DNA of 64,000 nt, taken from assembly GCA_019914995.1 (NCBI GenBank), contig CM034138.1, positions 2,604,001 through 2,668,000 of the forward strand. The letters run 5' to 3'. Positions 63,603-64,000 of this stretch are shown here, one piece after another (positions within the stretch are counted from its first letter, which is position 1; each line of letters opens with the position of its first letter). The notes beneath the pieces were generated by a model. The model saw only the letters and a list, made by a program, of their open reading frames with translations, was not told where the DNA came from and did no database searches. The translations under genes were made by a program, and so were the position numbers. The stretch comes from Acanthochlamys bracteata (taxonomy: Eukaryota; Streptophyta; Magnoliopsida; Pandanales; Velloziaceae).

Positions 63603-64000
63603 ATTTGTAAAGCGTGAACTGAGACGATTATTGTCCCAAGAATGCCACAGTAGGTCGTTGCACACTATTGTTTCTTACAATGTTTCAAAACCAAACCATA
63701 TTTGAAGATGGTTGCATCAACTTTATCAATGATTTGTTCCATGAACACAATCTTCAGCAAATTTCAGAGCTTGATCATCATGATGCAACTACTTATAAAG
63801 ATGGTGAATTATATGTATAGATTTTCTCTTTCTATTTTATGAAAGTTCTTGAATTTTTTTGTAATATTTCATCATTGTTGTAAGATCCGAGAAAGCCCTG
63901 GGAGCTTGTTGGTGGAACTAAGGGGCCTTACAAGACTAACCAAACCCACAAAGAAACTGTAGAAGTTCAAGAACAAAAAAATTTGCAGTGATCCTTCCAA
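63603..64000 (+). pseudogene. Degenerate third GDSL esterase copy, exons 4-5, inverted
   Basis: The plus strand from 63603 aligns with exon 4 of the GDSL genes: AATTTGTAAAGCGTGAA against CTTGTAAAGCTGGGGGC, then ACGATTATTGTCCCA for TMVVP, then in one frame TVGRCTLLFLTMFQNQT and DGCINFINDLFHEHN (gene 2: GCIKFVNDLFDEHD), up to a TAG near 63818. A second block at 63887-64000 matches exon 5: KALGAC, and near the window end KICSDPS (gene 1: KVCSDPSK), in differing frames. No exons 1-3 were found upstream, and the 3' end continues past the window. It is a partial, frame-broken copy in opposite orientation to genes 1 and 2. Confidence 0.7.

Overview
The window is nuclear DNA of a flowering plant, most likely a eudicot. 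The coding exons are split by short AT-rich GT-AG introns, the gene families are plant-typical (TRICHOME BIREFRINGENCE-LIKE, SAG-type papain protease, DAD1-like phospholipase, GDSL esterases, UBA2 RNA-binding protein), and the gaps are filled with AT-rich MITE-like repeats. There are no bacterial operons, no CRISPR array, and no rRNA or tRNA gene that I can see. All gene models were built by hand from reading frame, splice sites and family motifs.

Layout. 1-1306 (-): first exons of a NECAP-like endocytosis adaptor, cut by the window edge. 3312-3638 (+): last two exons of a small conserved protein. 6271-7617 (+): intronless two-RRM protein of the UBA2 type, with a splice donor directly after its stop codon. 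7.6-15 kb: T-rich non-coding DNA with two minisatellites and a clean MITE. 15.2-17.1 kb (+): decayed exons of an unidentified gene. 17399-20795 (-): five-exon TBL O-acetyltransferase. 24501-30525 (+): thirteen-exon CofD/YvcK-like protein. 32934-34034 (+): papain-like protease with one nonsense codon before the catalytic Asn. 34-40 kb: repeats only. 40275-46173: a decayed PIF/Harbinger DNA transposon (MYB-like ORF1 and DDE transposase, both on -), carrying a C-rich minisatellite and an interstitial telomere-like tract. 47502-50870 (+): second TBL gene, of a different subclade. 53084-54806 (+): class II phospholipase A1. 56020-57598 and 59842-61398 (-): tandem GDSL esterases, the second with a frameshift and a GNSL motif. 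63603-64000 (+): an inverted, degenerate third GDSL copy running off the right edge.

The genes are not an obvious pathway. The two TBL proteins would act on cell-wall polysaccharides in the Golgi, the GDSL proteins and the protease carry secretory signals, the phospholipase has none, and NECAP serves clathrin vesicles. This looks like an ordinary gene neighbourhood with one local duplication (GDSL) and heavy transposon traffic.

I found no convincing new multi-gene system. The observations most worth a second look are the telomere-like tract inserted into one of two tandem copies with the empty site preserved next door, the stop-adjacent 3'UTR intron of the UBA2 gene, the GC-AG introns and decay in the GDSL array, and the single-nonsense protease.
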